From SZUA-229 sp041589175 (GTDB lineage: Bacteria; Pseudomonadota; Gammaproteobacteria; SZUA-229): a DNA stretch of 64,000 bases. The notes below the pieces were generated by a model. It was given only the letters and a program-made list of their open reading frames with translations. It made no database searches and was not told the DNA's origin. Below, piece after piece: positions 15,171 to 24,094 of the stretch; position 1 is the first letter of the stretch; each line of letters starts with the position of its first letter. The DNA lies in assembly GCA_041589175.1 (NCBI GenBank), contig JBFHWF010000002.1:1-64000 (forward strand). The letters are read 5' to 3'. The position numbers were made by a program, and so were the translations under genes.

Positions 15171-15998
15171 TTAGTCTGTCTCGATCGGTGTATCGGGCCG
15201 GTTTCCCCATTCGCTCCATGAGCCAGGATAGCCGCGTACTTTGTCGTAACCCAGATATTTCAGCATCAGGTATGAGAGAGACGAGCGGTGATGACTCTGG
15301 CAGTAAACGATGATCTCCCTGTCCTTGCCCAGCCCCTGTTGATCCAGCATGTTCTGTAATGTTTCCCTCGGCAGGAAGCGGTAATTACGTTCCGCATCCA
15401 GTCCCCGTGTCCACTCGAAGTGGCGTGCTCCCGGTATCCGGCCGGGGCGCTGGGCATAACGAGCGGTTCCGTTGTACTCTTCGAAGCTACGAGCATCCAG
15501 CAGGCCAATATCGCCTTTTTCCAGATGCTCTAGAATGTACTCGGTGTCAGCGACCACGGGCTGGCGACTGAAATCCACCGGATAGTCCTGTGTTGCGGGC
15601 TGGCTGGTTTCCTGCTGGTTGCTGAGTGGATACTCCTCTCGGTACCAGGCGATCAGACCACCATTTAACTGGCTGGTCTTTTCGTGCCCGGTTGCGTGCA
15701 GGGTCCAGAGCAGGCGTGCCGCCTTGCCACCACCTTCTTCGTCGTAGGCAATAACGTGGGTATCTGGGGTAATGCCGAGGTTTTTCAGGATATGGCCAAA
15801 CGTCCCGGGATCGGGTAGCAGGCCGGTAAAGGGGCGATTCATGCCAACGATATGACCGTAATCGAGGAACAGTGCGCCAGGAATATGCGCCTGTACATAT
15901 TGATGATGCGTCGATAAATCAATCAGGCAAATATTCGCTTCGCCCATGACAGCTTTTAGCTGTTCGGGCTCAATCACCAGGGGGAGGTTTTCAGTCAT
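15171..15998 (-). CDS. Rhodanese-type sulfurtransferase (two-domain)
   Basis: Moves a sulfane sulfur from thiosulfate or 3-mercaptopyruvate to an acceptor. The 275 residues form two rhodanese domains: an inactive N-terminal one (FLDYGHIVGMNRPF) and a catalytic C-terminal one with CQSHHRSS, whose Cys carries the persulfide. The CQSHHRSS loop is closer to the bacterial thiosulfate sulfurtransferase type than to the CGSGVTA of SseA. The start codon overlaps the nadB stop (ATGA), so the gene is translationally coupled to NAD synthesis. It could support sulfur supply for quinolinate synthase's iron-sulfur cluster, but this link is inference. Confidence 0.88.
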   Translation of the reverse strand: MTENLPLVIEPEQLKAVMGEANICLIDLSTHHQYVQAHIPGALFLDYGHIVGMNRPFTGLLPDPGTFGHILKNLGITPDTHVIAYDEEGGGKAARLLWTLHATGHEKTSQLNGGLIAWYREEYPLSNQQETSQPATQDYPVDFSRQPVVADTEYILEHLEKGDIGLLDARSFEEYNGTARYAQRPGRIPGARHFEWTRGLDAERNYRFLPRETLQNMLDQQGLGKDREIIVYCQSHHRSSLSYLMLKYLGYDKVRGYPGSWSEWGNRPDTPIETD

Positions 15999-17617
15999 GG
16001 GGTTTCCGGTTGTAAAACGGTGTTTCCCGGTGGCTCGCTGCTGAGACCGGGATAATCCAGGGTGTAGTGCAGTCCACGGCTTTCCTTGCGCTGTTGTGCA
16101 CTGCGAATGATCAGGTCGGCTACCACTGCAAGGTTACGCAGTTCGAGCAGATCCGCTGTCACGCGGAAATTGCCATAGTACTCGTCGATTTCCATCAGCA
16201 GTAGATCAACGCGTCGGCGCGCACGTTGCAGGCGCTTGTCGGTTCTGACAATGCCAACATAGTCCCACATAAAGCGGCGCAGCTCTTCCCAGTTGTGGGA
16301 AACCACGACTTCTTCATCCGAGTCGGTTACCCGGCTTTCATCCCAGTCCTTGATCGTGTCCCATTGATATGGTGTGGCCCGGTTTTCGATGATGTGGCGC
16401 GCGGCAGCACGGGCAAACACCAGGCACTCCAGCAGCGAGTTGCTGGCCATGCGGTTGGCGCCATGCAGGCCGGTGAAGGCGGTTTCGCCAATTGCATAGA
16501 GGTTTTCGATGTCGGTCATGCCATTCAGGTCGGTCATTATGCCACCACAGGTATAGTGGGCGGCGGGTACGACCGGTGCCGGCTGCTTCGTCAGGTCAAT
16601 TCCGTATTCCTTGCAGCGAGCATAAATAGTCGGGAAGTGAGAGCGGATAAATGCCGCAGGTTTATGGCTGATATCCAGATACAGACAGTCCACACCCAGG
16701 CGCTTCATTTCGTGGTCGATGGCGCGAGCGACGATATCACGGGGTGCCAGCTCTGCGCGCTTATCGAAGTTCTGCATAAAGCGCTTACCATCGGGCAGCA
16801 GCAGGTGCCCACCTTCACCGCGCAGGGCCTCGGTGAGCAGGAATGACTTGGCATCCGGGTGATACAGGCAGGTCGGATGGAACTGCATGAATTCCATATT
16901 GGCGACCCGGCAACCGGCACGCCAGGCCATGGCGATACCATCACCGGTGGAGCCATCGGGGTTGGAGGTATACAGGTATACCTTGCTGGCACCACCCGAT
17001 GCGAGTATCACATAACGGGCCTGGAAGGTTTCTACACACTGACGCTGCTTATCCAGCACATAGGCACCGATGCAGCGGTCATGATCCAGACCGAGTTTTT
17101 TGCCGGTAATCAGGTCAACTGCAATATGGTGTTCGAAGATTTCGATATTGCCATTATGCCGGGCATGGTTGATCAGCGTGGTTTCCAGGGCCTTACCGGT
17201 GGCGTCCGCCGCATGAATCACCCGCCGATGACTGTGGCCACCCTCACGTGTGAGGTGCCAGGTTTTACGCCCATCGGCGTGTTTGTCGGTGGTGAAGGGA
17301 ACACCGAGGCTGGAGAGCCAGTCGATCGAATCCGGACCATTCTCCACGGTAAAGCGTACTGCCTCCTCATCACACAGCCCGCCACCTGCATTCAGGGTGT
17401 CCTGGATATGGGATTCGAAGGAGTCCTCGTCTCGTAGAACCGCCGAAATGCCGCCCTGGGCATAATAGGTGCTGCCCTCGGTATCCTGTTCCTTGGTGAT
17501 CACGGCAACTTTCATACTGGTGGGTAAATTCAGCGCCAGACTGAGGCCAGCGGCGCCACCACCGATGATGAGAACTTCGTGGCGAAAGGATTGTCTATTA
17601 GTCAACGTGTTGGACAT
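15995..17617 (-). CDS. nadB: L-aspartate oxidase
   Basis: FAD flavoenzyme that oxidises L-aspartate to iminoaspartate, the first step of de novo NAD synthesis. The 540 residues show the N-terminal dinucleotide fold (IIGGGAAGLSLAL), STYYAQGGISAVL, the active-site region FMQFHPTCLY and TEALRGEGG, and YTCGGIMTD and GLHGANRMASNSLLECLVF. The C-terminal helical domain follows. The length is normal. Its start is divergent from rpoE with only 29 bases between them, the same gene pair as in E. coli. The rhodanese gene follows with an ATGA overlap. Confidence 0.96.
   Translation of the reverse strand: MSNTLTNRQSFRHEVLIIGGGAAGLSLALNLPTSMKVAVITKEQDTEGSTYYAQGGISAVLRDEDSFESHIQDTLNAGGGLCDEEAVRFTVENGPDSIDWLSSLGVPFTTDKHADGRKTWHLTREGGHSHRRVIHAADATGKALETTLINHARHNGNIEIFEHHIAVDLITGKKLGLDHDRCIGAYVLDKQRQCVETFQARYVILASGGASKVYLYTSNPDGSTGDGIAMAWRAGCRVANMEFMQFHPTCLYHPDAKSFLLTEALRGEGGHLLLPDGKRFMQNFDKRAELAPRDIVARAIDHEMKRLGVDCLYLDISHKPAAFIRSHFPTIYARCKEYGIDLTKQPAPVVPAAHYTCGGIMTDLNGMTDIENLYAIGETAFTGLHGANRMASNSLLECLVFARAAARHIIENRATPYQWDTIKDWDESRVTDSDEEVVVSHNWEELRRFMWDYVGIVRTDKRLQRARRRVDLLLMEIDEYYGNFRVTADLLELRNLAVVADLIIRSAQQRKESRGLHYTLDYPGLSSEPPGNTVLQPETP
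17572..17598 (+). promoter_or_regulatory. Candidate sigma-E autoregulatory promoter of rpoE
   Basis: GAACTT at 17572-17577 matches the -35 core of sigma-E promoters; TCTAT at 17594-17598 is an acceptable -10 after a 16-base spacer. It lies inside the 5' end of divergent nadB and would start transcription near 17604, upstream of rpoE. rpoE genes are commonly autoregulated. Match and position are seen; function is inferred. Confidence 0.4.
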
Positions 17618-17646
17618 TCTACTTTAATAACAAAGGTTGAGGCTTT

Positions 17647-18396
17647 ATGTCAGTTATCGAATCAGGTATTGTTGCTGGTTTTGGACGTGATGTTACACCA
17701 ATTCCGGCAATTGCGCCCAAAACAACCATGAAAACCAGCCCTGGCTTACAGAAATTGAATCAGCAAGAATCATCACAGGACGTGTCCACATCTGACAAGG
17801 CCCGCTCCAGCGAGCGTCAAATAGACCAGTCACTGGTTGAACGTGTGCAACAGGGCGATAAAAAAGCCTATGATGTTCTGGTGCTAAAATACCAGCATCG
17901 CATCATTAAACTGGTGGCACGCTTCATACGCGATGCCGACGAAGTTCAGGATGTTGCTCAGGAAGCCTTTATCAAGGCCTATCGAGCACTGAAAAACTTT
18001 CGTGGGGATAGTGCCTTCTATACCTGGTTATATCGAATTGCCATTAATACTGCCAAGAATCATCTGGTATCGGCCAGTCGTCGTGCCACGGAGTCGGCGG
18101 TTGATGCGCAGGATGCCGAGCAGTACGACAGTGGTGACTGGCTGCGTGAATACGGGACACCGGAAAAAGAGCTACTGGCGAACGAGATCAGGCAGGTTAT
18201 TTATAAAACTATCAGTGATCTGCCATCAGACCTGAAAGAAGCCATAACCCTGCGTGAAATGGAAGGCCTGAGTTATGAAGAAATTGCGGAGGTGATGGAC
18301 TGCCCGATTGGTACGGTACGTTCCCGAATTTTCCGCGCACGTGAGGCGATTGATAACCAGCTCAAACCCCTGCTGGACGGACAGAACAAGAAGTAG
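17647..18396 (+). CDS. rpoE: RNA polymerase sigma-E factor (RpoE/AlgU)
   Basis: ECF sigma factor for the envelope stress response. Region 2 includes DADEVQDVAQEAFIKAYRAL and FYTWLYRIAINTAKN; region 4 includes EAITLREMEGLSYEEIAEVM and GTVRSRIFRAREAI. From the ATG at 17647 the protein has 249 residues, about 55 more than usual: the canonical N-terminus SERQIDQSLVERVQ begins only near residue 56. The ATG has a fair ribosome site (GAGG). A GTG at 17782 would give a 204-residue, near-standard protein but has poor spacing. The extension is rich in Ser, Thr and Pro and looks unstructured. It heads the rseABC-mucD group. Confidence 0.93.
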   Translation: MSVIESGIVAGFGRDVTPIPAIAPKTTMKTSPGLQKLNQQESSQDVSTSDKARSSERQIDQSLVERVQQGDKKAYDVLVLKYQHRIIKLVARFIRDADEVQDVAQEAFIKAYRALKNFRGDSAFYTWLYRIAINTAKNHLVSASRRATESAVDAQDAEQYDSGDWLREYGTPEKELLANEIRQVIYKTISDLPSDLKEAITLREMEGLSYEEIAEVMDCPIGTVRSRIFRAREAIDNQLKPLLDGQNKK

Positions 18397-18404
18397 GTAG
18401 ACGC

Positions 18405-19055
18405 ATGAAATCATCAGACATCAAACGAGAAGAACAGTTATCCGCATTGCTTGATAACGGCCTGGATGCCGACCAGTTGCAGGACTTTATGCAGGATCTC
18501 AAGCGCGACCCGGTAGATGATGCAGAACGCAGCCAGCGTTACCGAATGATTGGTGATGCCATGCGTGATGAACTGGATGTGTCATCGTTTATGGACATCA
18601 GTGCATCGGTACATCGAGCTATCGAGCAGGAGCCTGATTGTGAGCCTGCTCCGCTGAAATCAGTCGGTGTATTGCAAGTCATCAGTCAACGTATGCAGCA
18701 GTGGCTTAAACCTCTCACAGGTGCAGCGGTTGCCGCTTCTGTGGCCATGTTGACCGTGTTTAGTTTTAATGCGGTGCAGACAGAAAAGGCCGATGAGTCG
18801 TTACAGGTTGCGCAGCAGGCAGTTCCGCAGAAGGTGAGCCCTGAAATTTCACGTAATGTGCGTGTCGCATCCACTGTTACGCCCGTAAAGCGTCCTCTGG
18901 AGCAGCAGAAACAGTTGAATAGCTATATGCTGCAACATTCGGGCTATGCCAGTCAGGCAACTATGCAGGGTATGATGCCATACGTTCGTGCGGCAGACCT
19001 TAAGGCGCAGGAAACGGTTCTGGAAGCGGGCCTTGAAATGGGGAGTGGAAACTGA
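18405..19055 (+). CDS. rseA: Anti-sigma-E factor RseA/MucA
   Basis: Inner-membrane protein that holds sigma-E inactive until cleaved by DegS- and RseP-type proteases. The N-terminal cytoplasmic domain has the typical EEQLSALLDNGLD start and RYRMIGDAMRDEL. A single membrane helix (about 105-125, GAAVAASVAMLTVF) is followed by a periplasmic tail that ends in helix-rich sequence with HSGYASQATMQGMMPYVR, a MucA/RseA feature. It starts 8 bases after rpoE. At 216 residues it has normal length. It should bind the RseB encoded next. Confidence 0.92.
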   Translation: MKSSDIKREEQLSALLDNGLDADQLQDFMQDLKRDPVDDAERSQRYRMIGDAMRDELDVSSFMDISASVHRAIEQEPDCEPAPLKSVGVLQVISQRMQQWLKPLTGAAVAASVAMLTVFSFNAVQTEKADESLQVAQQAVPQKVSPEISRNVRVASTVTPVKRPLEQQKQLNSYMLQHSGYASQATMQGMMPYVRAADLKAQETVLEAGLEMGSGN

Positions 19056-19080
19056 TCAAACCACAGGGCATTCATCGTCC

Positions 19081-20136
19081 ATGCTAAATCTAATTATGAC
19101 AGCTAACCCAGGACGCATCGTTCAGCTCCTTATGATAATGGTGTTATGTGCGCCAGTTGCTGTCATGGCGGATACCGCAGCTGAGCGAGTGCGTCTGGCC
19201 GAGATGCTGAACCTGCCTGAGCAGTCCCAGGTAGCACCGCTCAGGCAGTCATTATCCGTTGACCGATGGCTCGATAAAATGAGTCAGGCCAGTCGGCTGC
19301 AGAATTATCGCGGCACCCTGATTATTCGTCAGCAGGACCGCTTACAGGCGATACGTGTTAATCAGGGGGTTACCGAGGAAGGTAGCTGGCAAACCCTGCA
19401 GTCCCTGAGTGGGGAAGCACAGAACATCTTTCGTCAGAACGATCAGGTAACCAGCATCTTTCCTGCCAAAAAGCTGGTGACAATCAGTGGTGATTCGGCA
19501 CTAGCACCCTTGCATCCTATTCTCCCGCAGAACCGCCGCATACTCACCCGATACTATAGCCTGAGCCTGGGTGGGCAGGATCGGGTCGCAAATAAACTGG
19601 CACAGATCATAGAAATGAAACCCCTCGACGGGCATCGATATGGCTATGTGTTCTGGCTTGATCAGGAGACCGGGTTGTTGCTCAAGTGCGACCTGATGGA
19701 TACTCAGGGCAATATCCTCGAACAACTGATGTACAGCGAACTGGAGTTGCTCGACGAGGCACCGCAACTGCCGCTGGATGTGCAGCATCTGCAGGGCTAT
19801 ACCACTTTGAATCTCCGTAAACACCATCAGCCGGTGGCTGCCAGCTGGCAGGCCGCACAATTGCCTGATGGCTTTATGCTTAAGCGATCTATGCGTTTTA
19901 CTGCACCCGGCAGGCAACAGTCCCACCACCTGGTATATACTGATGGCATGGCCTCGGTGTCTGTTTTTGTAGAAACCGAAAAGCCAGCACAGGCAGTGCA
20001 GGGGCCGTCCCGAATGGGGCCGGTTAATGCGTTTAGTGCTTTGCGGGGTGGTGCCTTTGTGACGGCCATAGGTGAAGTGCCAGGCGTCACCGTACAGATG
20101 ATTGCCGAATCGATGCAGGTTGAAAGCAATGATTGA
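19081..20136 (+). CDS. rseB: Sigma-E regulatory protein RseB/MucB
   Basis: Periplasmic protein that binds RseA and lipoprotein or LPS signals and so controls proteolysis of the anti-sigma factor. I start it at the ATG at 19081, giving 351 residues with a signal peptide (hydrophobic IVQLLMIMVLCAPVAVMA). The frame is open further upstream inside rseA, but that part is not signal-like. Family features include WLDKMSQASRLQNYRGTLI and the DGHRYGYVFWLDQETGLLL region of the LolA-like fold. The C-terminal domain has AFVTAIGEVP. It overlaps rseC by eight bases. Confidence 0.92.
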   Translation: MLNLIMTANPGRIVQLLMIMVLCAPVAVMADTAAERVRLAEMLNLPEQSQVAPLRQSLSVDRWLDKMSQASRLQNYRGTLIIRQQDRLQAIRVNQGVTEEGSWQTLQSLSGEAQNIFRQNDQVTSIFPAKKLVTISGDSALAPLHPILPQNRRILTRYYSLSLGGQDRVANKLAQIIEMKPLDGHRYGYVFWLDQETGLLLKCDLMDTQGNILEQLMYSELELLDEAPQLPLDVQHLQGYTTLNLRKHHQPVAASWQAAQLPDGFMLKRSMRFTAPGRQQSHHLVYTDGMASVSVFVETEKPAQAVQGPSRMGPVNAFSALRGGAFVTAIGEVPGVTVQMIAESMQVESND

Positions 20137-20560
20137 AGAGACGGCCGAAGTGGTCGCTGTCGAAGGTGATATTGCCGTTCTGCGAACCGAACGTCAGAGT
20201 GCCTGCAATAGTTGCTCGGTTAAAAGCGGGTGTGGCACATCCGTGCTCTCGCGCGTAGTGGGTCAACGCAGTTCACAGGTTGAAGTCAGTAACACCTTGC
20301 AGCTTGAGGTGGGTGAACGGGTTGTTGTCGCTATCGAAGAGCAGGCTCTGGTAAAAGGTTCGTTACTGATTTATCTACTGCCTCTGCTGATTATGTTAGT
20401 GGCTGGTGTTGTTGCCGAGATGTTATTTGCCCGTGAAGTGGTGACCCTGATTGCGGCCCTGTCAGGCCTGTTGATTTCAGTTGTGCTCGTGCGGACATTG
20501 CTGGCTGTTACCGGTTTAAATCACGCTATTCGCCCCCAGCTTATCCGGCGTATACCCTGA
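20129..20560 (+). CDS. rseC: Positive regulator of sigma-E, RseC/MucC
   Basis: A 143-residue inner-membrane protein of the RseC family. The N-terminal domain has the cysteine cluster CNSCSVKSGCG, a possible metal or redox site, followed by two membrane helices (about 75-95 and 100-125). I place the start at the ATG at 20129, just inside the rseB end; this gives the typical MIEETAEVV N-terminus. Its role in sigma-E control and electron-transfer complex assembly is only partly understood in model organisms. It is part of the rpoE-rseABC-mucD operon. Confidence 0.9.
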   Translation: MIEETAEVVAVEGDIAVLRTERQSACNSCSVKSGCGTSVLSRVVGQRSSQVEVSNTLQLEVGERVVVAIEEQALVKGSLLIYLLPLLIMLVAGVVAEMLFAREVVTLIAALSGLLISVVLVRTLLAVTGLNHAIRPQLIRRIP

Positions 20561-20578
20561 ATTCATGTAATTAACGAG

Positions 20579-22015
20579 ATGACGAGACCTATGGTGTTTG
20601 TAAATCGAATTTTCACTCTGCTAACCATTACGCTACTACTGGCGACCACAGCCCAGGCGGCGAGCCTGCCCGAGTTTACCCGGCTGGTTGAAGACAATGG
20701 TAAGGCCGTCGTAAATATCAGTACACGCACGAAGGTGTCGCCTTATCATCATCCCTGGGGGCGTTTTAAGGACGAGCTGGAAGACGAACTACAGATTCCG
20801 GAAAATTCACCCTTTGGTGAACTGTTTCGACACTTCTTTGGCGAACGAGGCTTCCCCAGTCAGCCGGAAGATGCAACCTCGCTAGGCTCCGGTTTTATTA
20901 TTTCGTCCAATGGGTTCATCATTACCAATCATCATGTGGTGGAAGGTGCTGATGAGATTATCGTGCGCCTGAATGATAAGCGTGAGCTGGTGGCGGATGT
21001 CATTGGCAGTGATGAGTATACCGATATCGCGCTTATCAAGGTTGATGCCACTGACCTGCCAACCGTTGAAATCGGCAGTTCCGCCAGGTTAAAGGTTGGA
21101 GAGTGGGTGCTGGCGATAGGCTCTCCTTTTGGTTTTGATCATTCTGCAACGGCGGGTATCGTCAGTGCCAAGGGGCGTAGCCTGCCACGGGCCAACTATG
21201 TGCCTTTTATTCAGACCGATGTTGCGATCAATCCTGGCAACTCCGGCGGTCCCCTGTTTAATCTTGATGGCGAAGTTGTAGGCATTAATTCACAGATCTA
21301 TAGTCGAACCGGTGGGTTTATGGGTCTGTCCTTTGCCATCCCTGTTGAAGTCGCCATGGATGTCGTGAAACAGCTCAAGGAAAAAGGCGTTGTGAGCCGA
21401 GGCTGGCTGGGGGTGTATATTCAGGAGATGACCCATGAGCTGGCACAGGGTTTCGAGCTGGATAAGCCGGCTGGTGCGCTGGTGTCTCAGGTGATAGAGG
21501 ACAGCCCGGCTGAGAAAGCCGGAATTCGTGCCGGTGATGTGATCCTGGCATTCAACGGTACACCCATTATGAGTTCTTCGGACCTGCCGCCGCTGGTGGG
21601 CCGAGTGCCCGTCGGCGATCGAGCTGAGGTTAAGCTGTTACGAGATAATCGTGCTAAAACGCTGAAAGTGGTCATAGAAGAGCTACCGCGTGATGACCAG
21701 CCTGTCGCAGAAAGTCGCTCTAAACCCTCATCCTCAAATCGTATGGGGGTCGAAGTGGCAGAGCTGGATGCTGATGCACGCAAGGCGCTGGGCCGTGGTG
21801 TACTGATCCGAAAGGTGCAGCCGGGTAGTGTGGCGGCACAGGCCGGATTACGCGGCGGGGACATTATCCTGCAGCTGGACCGCAAAAACGTAAAAAACCT
21901 GGCAGATTTTCGTAAAAAAGTTGCCAATTTGCCCACAGGCCGTATGATTCCCGTTCTGGTTCATCGCCAGGGGGCAGATCAGTTCATTGTGATGAAAATC
22001 GCTGAATCCGAGTGA
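20579..22015 (+). CDS. mucD: Periplasmic serine protease/chaperone DegP-like (MucD)
   Basis: HtrA-family protease that degrades misfolded envelope proteins and damps sigma-E activation. The 478 residues comprise a signal peptide (ending TTAQA), a trypsin-like domain with ITNHHVVEG (His), YTDIALIKV (Asp) and NPGNSGGPLF (Ser), and two PDZ domains starting near 275 and 380. The position after rseC is as for mucD of Pseudomonas. Its stop overlaps the GTG start of the glutaredoxin-like gene (GTGA). Confidence 0.95.
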   Translation: MTRPMVFVNRIFTLLTITLLLATTAQAASLPEFTRLVEDNGKAVVNISTRTKVSPYHHPWGRFKDELEDELQIPENSPFGELFRHFFGERGFPSQPEDATSLGSGFIISSNGFIITNHHVVEGADEIIVRLNDKRELVADVIGSDEYTDIALIKVDATDLPTVEIGSSARLKVGEWVLAIGSPFGFDHSATAGIVSAKGRSLPRANYVPFIQTDVAINPGNSGGPLFNLDGEVVGINSQIYSRTGGFMGLSFAIPVEVAMDVVKQLKEKGVVSRGWLGVYIQEMTHELAQGFELDKPAGALVSQVIEDSPAEKAGIRAGDVILAFNGTPIMSSSDLPPLVGRVPVGDRAEVKLLRDNRAKTLKVVIEELPRDDQPVAESRSKPSSSNRMGVEVAELDADARKALGRGVLIRKVQPGSVAAQAGLRGGDIILQLDRKNVKNLADFRKKVANLPTGRMIPVLVHRQGADQFIVMKIAESE

Positions 22016-22263
22016 TCGAATTTACGGTATACGCCCGTCATGGGTGTCACCTCTGTGAAGACCTGCTATTGCAGCTACATGAGCTGCAGCAGGCGCATGG
22101 TTTTCTGATCCGCGATATTGATATCGATGCGGACCCCCAACTGGTTGAGCGCTACGGCACACGTGTGCCCGTGGTAACCTGCGGTGAACGTGAAATATGT
22201 CATTACTTTCTTGATCAGGCCGCAGTGATGCAGGTGCTGTCAAACCAGGCTAACACTGAATAA
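22012..22263 (+). CDS. Glutaredoxin-like thiol protein (83 aa)
   Basis: Small thioredoxin-fold protein with CHLC at 12-15 (redox cysteines), RVPVV with the cis-proline, and C-terminal YFLDQAAV. It belongs to the glutaredoxin-like group often found beside lepA/mucD. It starts with GTG overlapping the mucD stop, so translation is coupled. Three bases separate its first reading from lepA-side sequence: its stop is one base before the lepA ATG region. A thiol-disulfide role in envelope-stress physiology is plausible but inferred from context only. Confidence 0.82.
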   Translation: MIEFTVYARHGCHLCEDLLLQLHELQQAHGFLIRDIDIDADPQLVERYGTRVPVVTCGEREICHYFLDQAAVMQVLSNQANTE

Positions 22264-22264
22264 C

Positions 22265-24058
22265 ATGCAGCAGAACATTCGTAATTTTTCCATTATCGCC
22301 CATATCGACCACGGTAAATCAACCCTGGCCGACCGCTTTATCCAGGTCTGTGGGGGGCTGTCAGAGCGAGAAATGGAGGCTCAGGTGCTCGATTCGATGG
22401 ATCTTGAGCGTGAACGTGGTATCACCATCAAGGCACAGAGCGTGTCACTGGATTATAAGGCGCATAATGGCGTAACTTACCAGCTAAACTTTATCGACAC
22501 ACCGGGCCATGTCGACTTTTCCTACGAGGTGTCTCGTTCGCTACAGGCCTGTGAAGGTGCGCTGCTGGTGGTCGACGCCTCGCAGGGTGTGGAAGCACAG
22601 AGTGTGGCGAACTGTTACACGGCTATCGACCTTGGCCTCGAGGTGATGCCGGTACTCAATAAAATCGACCTGCCTGCAGCTGACCCGGATCGGGTGAGCC
22701 AGGAAATCGAGGATATTATAGGCATCGAAGCAACGGATGCCTGTCAGGTGAGCGCCAAGTCTGGCGTCGGCATTGATGATTTGCTGGAACGCCTGGTGGA
22801 AACCATACCGGCGCCACAGGGGAATCCGGATGGGCCCCTGAAAGCGCTGATTGTTGATTCCTGGTTTGATTCCTACGTGGGTGTTGTCACCCTGGTACGT
22901 GTTATTGATGGCAGTGTACGCAAGGGCAATAAGATCAAGATTATGTCCACGGGCCGCAGTTATGGTGTGGACTTCGTTGGTGTGTTTACTCCAAAACGGG
23001 AAGATCTGCCCGTACTGGAAGCCGGCCAGGTGGGTTATATTATCGCCGGAATCAAGGAAATTGACTCGGCCAAGGTGGGGGATACGATCACCCTGGCGGA
23101 TAACCCTGCCGAAGCGCCACTGCCCGGTTTCAAGGAAGTCCAGCCACGGGTATTTGCCGGTATGTTCCCGGTGGAAGCAGACGACTACGATGACTTCCGT
23201 GAAGCGCTGGATAAACTGACCCTGAACGATGCAGCCTTACAATACGAGCCAGAAACCTCATCAGCACTGGGCTTTGGGTTCCGGATTGGTTTTCTGGGTA
23301 TGCTGCATATGGAAATCGTGCAGGAGCGTCTGGAGCGTGAATATGACCTTAACCTGATTACCACAGCACCGACGGTGGTTTATGAGGTAGTGAAGACCGA
23401 TGGTGAGGTGATTCAGATCCATAACCCATCGGATTTACCGGAAGTGAACTATATCGAGGAAATTCGTGAACCGATCATTCGCGCTAATATCCTTGTGCCT
23501 CAGGAATACGTCGGTAATGTCATTAGCCTGTGCGTCGAAAAGCGCGGTGTGCAAACGAATATGCAGTACATGGGCACACAGGTGTCATTGAGCTATGATA
23601 TGCCCATGTCTGAAGTCGTGCTGGATTTCTTTGATCGTCTGAAGTCGGTGAGCCGTGGCTACGCTTCGTTTGATTACGAGTTCAAGCACTTCCAGACTGC
23701 CAAACTGGTTAAGGTCGATATACTGATCAATAGTGAGAAGGTAGATGCTCTGGCGGTGATCACCCATGATGATGCGGCACAGCGTCGTGGTCGTGAGGTT
23801 GCTGAGAAAATGCGTGAGCTGATTCCGCGGCAGATGTTTGATATTGCCATTCAGGCCGCAATTGGTCGACATATTATTGCACGTACCACGGTTAAAGCCT
23901 TACGTAAAAATGTAACCGCCAAGTGCTATGGCGGTGATGTGAGTCGAAAGAAAAAACTGCTGGAAAAACAGAAGGCGGGCAAGAAACGCATGAAGCAGTT
24001 TGGCAAAGTTGAAATTCCGCAGGATGCATTCCTATCCGTGTTAAAAGTGGATAATTGA
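22265..24058 (+). CDS. lepA: Elongation factor 4 (LepA), back-translocating GTPase
   Basis: Translational GTPase that acts on stalled ribosomes and in 30S biogenesis. The 597 residues begin with IIAHIDHGKSTLADRF (G1), then RERGITIKAQS (G2), DTPGHVDFSYEV (G3) and NKIDLPAADP (G4). They finish with the LepA-specific C-terminal domain (GGDVSRKKKLLEKQKAGKK). Length and domain order are standard. It directly follows the glutaredoxin-like gene and precedes lepB by 36 bases. Confidence 0.97.
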   Translation: MQQNIRNFSIIAHIDHGKSTLADRFIQVCGGLSEREMEAQVLDSMDLERERGITIKAQSVSLDYKAHNGVTYQLNFIDTPGHVDFSYEVSRSLQACEGALLVVDASQGVEAQSVANCYTAIDLGLEVMPVLNKIDLPAADPDRVSQEIEDIIGIEATDACQVSAKSGVGIDDLLERLVETIPAPQGNPDGPLKALIVDSWFDSYVGVVTLVRVIDGSVRKGNKIKIMSTGRSYGVDFVGVFTPKREDLPVLEAGQVGYIIAGIKEIDSAKVGDTITLADNPAEAPLPGFKEVQPRVFAGMFPVEADDYDDFREALDKLTLNDAALQYEPETSSALGFGFRIGFLGMLHMEIVQERLEREYDLNLITTAPTVVYEVVKTDGEVIQIHNPSDLPEVNYIEEIREPIIRANILVPQEYVGNVISLCVEKRGVQTNMQYMGTQVSLSYDMPMSEVVLDFFDRLKSVSRGYASFDYEFKHFQTAKLVKVDILINSEKVDALAVITHDDAAQRRGREVAEKMRELIPRQMFDIAIQAAIGRHIIARTTVKALRKNVTAKCYGGDVSRKKKLLEKQKAGKKRMKQFGKVEIPQDAFLSVLKVDN

Positions 24059-24094
24059 TAATAATTAGATGAATCGGAAACTAACCTGTCGCTT

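Noticed and set aside
16226..16846. Open frame of about 200 codons on the plus strand inside nadB
   Set aside because: It is antisense to a well-conserved enzyme, has no ribosome site and no recognisable domain; it follows from nadB codon usage.
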